Below the pieces are notes generated by a model. It saw only the letters and a list, made by a program, of their open reading frames with translations. It was not told the DNA's origin and made no database searches. Source: an uncultured Clostridia bacterium (lineage in GTDB: Bacteria > Bacillota > Clostridia > Oscillospirales > Butyricicoccaceae). From it: a stretch of DNA of 14,024 bases. Positions within the stretch are counted from its first letter, which is position 1. Every line of letters starts with the position of its first letter. Of the stretch, positions 13,661-14,024 are shown in pieces. The stretch lies in assembly GCA_910589115.1 (NCBI GenBank), contig CAJUSB010000083.1, positions 1-14,024 of the forward strand, in the 5' to 3' direction. Position numbers and translations under genes: made by a program.

Positions 13661-13865
13661 AAATGACAGAAATGGAAGGAGTGCAATAAATCCCAACAAT
13701 ATAATATCAAAAAAAACGTCAAGGACAAGCTGAAAATGATGAGATAACATAACAACCTTGTGAATGATAAAAAAGGAAAATTTCTGGTTTGAGAGGAGGA
13801 GTTCGTAAGGCTATAATTAAAATTTTATGAAAATAAAATATTTGTGAAGGGAGGAAGAGAAATAG
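13661..13865. other. AT-rich gap after noc with no convincing gene
   Basis: Two ribosome-binding-like tracts occur (GGAAGGAG at 13674-13681 and GAGGAGGAG near 13793-13801), but neither leads into an open frame longer than about 20 codons with a normal start. The stretch is A-rich on the plus strand. It may be remnant or regulatory sequence upstream of whatever follows. Confidence 0.5.
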
Positions 13866-14024
13866 GCTGACCGGCCCGCTCTACTTTTGGCGGGCTGGTC
13901 AGCATAGTATGAAAGAAAGGTGGAAACTTCAAAATCCCCGTCCCGCCCGCAGGCGATAAAGAGATGCGTAGCATCTCGGGGTCTGGGGCGTAAGCCCCAG
14001 CGGGAGTCCAGAGGGCAGAGCCCT
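13866..14024 (+). repeat. Modular hairpin repeat, copy 4 (cut by window end)
   Basis: The upstream hairpin GCTGACCGGCCCGC (13866-13879) pairs with GCGGGCTGGTCAGC (13890-13903) with one G-T pair and a T-rich loop. The core then repeats GATGC/GCATC (loop GTA, inside GAGATGC/GCATCTC), CTGGGGC/GCCCCAG (loop GTAA) and the first half of the CCAGAGGGC hairpin, where the window ends. In this copy the bases after the leading GCAGGCGA differ (TAAAGAG in place of GGCAGAG). Confidence 0.88.

Noticed and set aside
13679..13747. A possible small basic peptide after noc, preceded by GGAAGGAG
   Set aside because: The frame encodes KSQQYNIKKNVKDKLKMMR but has no ATG, GTG or TTG at the right place; a start would need an inserted G after CAAT. 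At about 20 codons it is too short to support.
1334..14024. CRISPR array as an explanation for the recurrent GC-rich palindromic repeats
   Set aside because: Copies are about 200 bases long, several kilobases apart and in both orientations, with no short regular spacers.

Overview
The window looks like the chromosome of a low-to-moderate-GC Firmicute, most plausibly a gut-type Clostridium relative (Clostridia/Oscillospirales). That placement is inferred from the block rpmH-rnpA-yidD-yidC-jag-mnmE-mnmG-rsmG-noc, strong AGGAGG ribosome-binding sites, the presence of Noc, and a GC-rich intergenic repeat; species cannot be told from the sequence alone.

Layout. (1) 1-1282, plus strand: the tail of an unknown gene, a HAD phosphatase whose only workable start appears to be AUA, an intrinsic terminator, and a GNAT acetyltransferase. 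(2) 1334-1540: repeat copy 1. (3) 1541-4048, minus strand: glycerol kinase (glpK) downstream of glutamyl-Q tRNA(Asp) synthetase (gluQ), read from a recognisable promoter at about 4165-4193. (4) 4379-9412, plus strand: rpmH, then a 749-base gap holding hairpins and repeat copy 2, then rnpA, yidD, yidC, jag and mnmE closely packed. (5) 9413-10066: repeat copy 3 (inverted) and an apparent replication-origin region: a cluster of DnaA boxes, one pair forming a perfect 12-bp-arm palindrome, next to an AT-rich stretch. (6) 10067-13660: mnmG, rsmG (4-base overlap), a strong terminator, then noc. (7) 13661-14024: no convincing gene, then repeat copy 4, cut by the window end.

How the genes work together. 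rpmH and rnpA supply ribosomal protein L34 and the RNase P protein. yidD and yidC serve membrane-protein insertion. jag (khpB) is an RNA-binding protein usually linked to yidC. mnmE and mnmG together modify the wobble uridine of tRNAs, and rsmG methylates 16S rRNA. noc links chromosome position to division. gluQ adds another tRNA wobble modification.

Most notable: the DnaA-box cluster lies between mnmE and mnmG, the mnmG-side position known from E. coli, and not beside dnaA/rpmH as in Bacillus; no dnaA is present on the other side of rpmH. Plus-strand GC skew changes from C-rich (rnpA-yidC) to G-rich (mnmE onward). Four copies of a modular multi-hairpin repeat sit in the intergenic spaces, with stems kept while loops and some paired bases vary.
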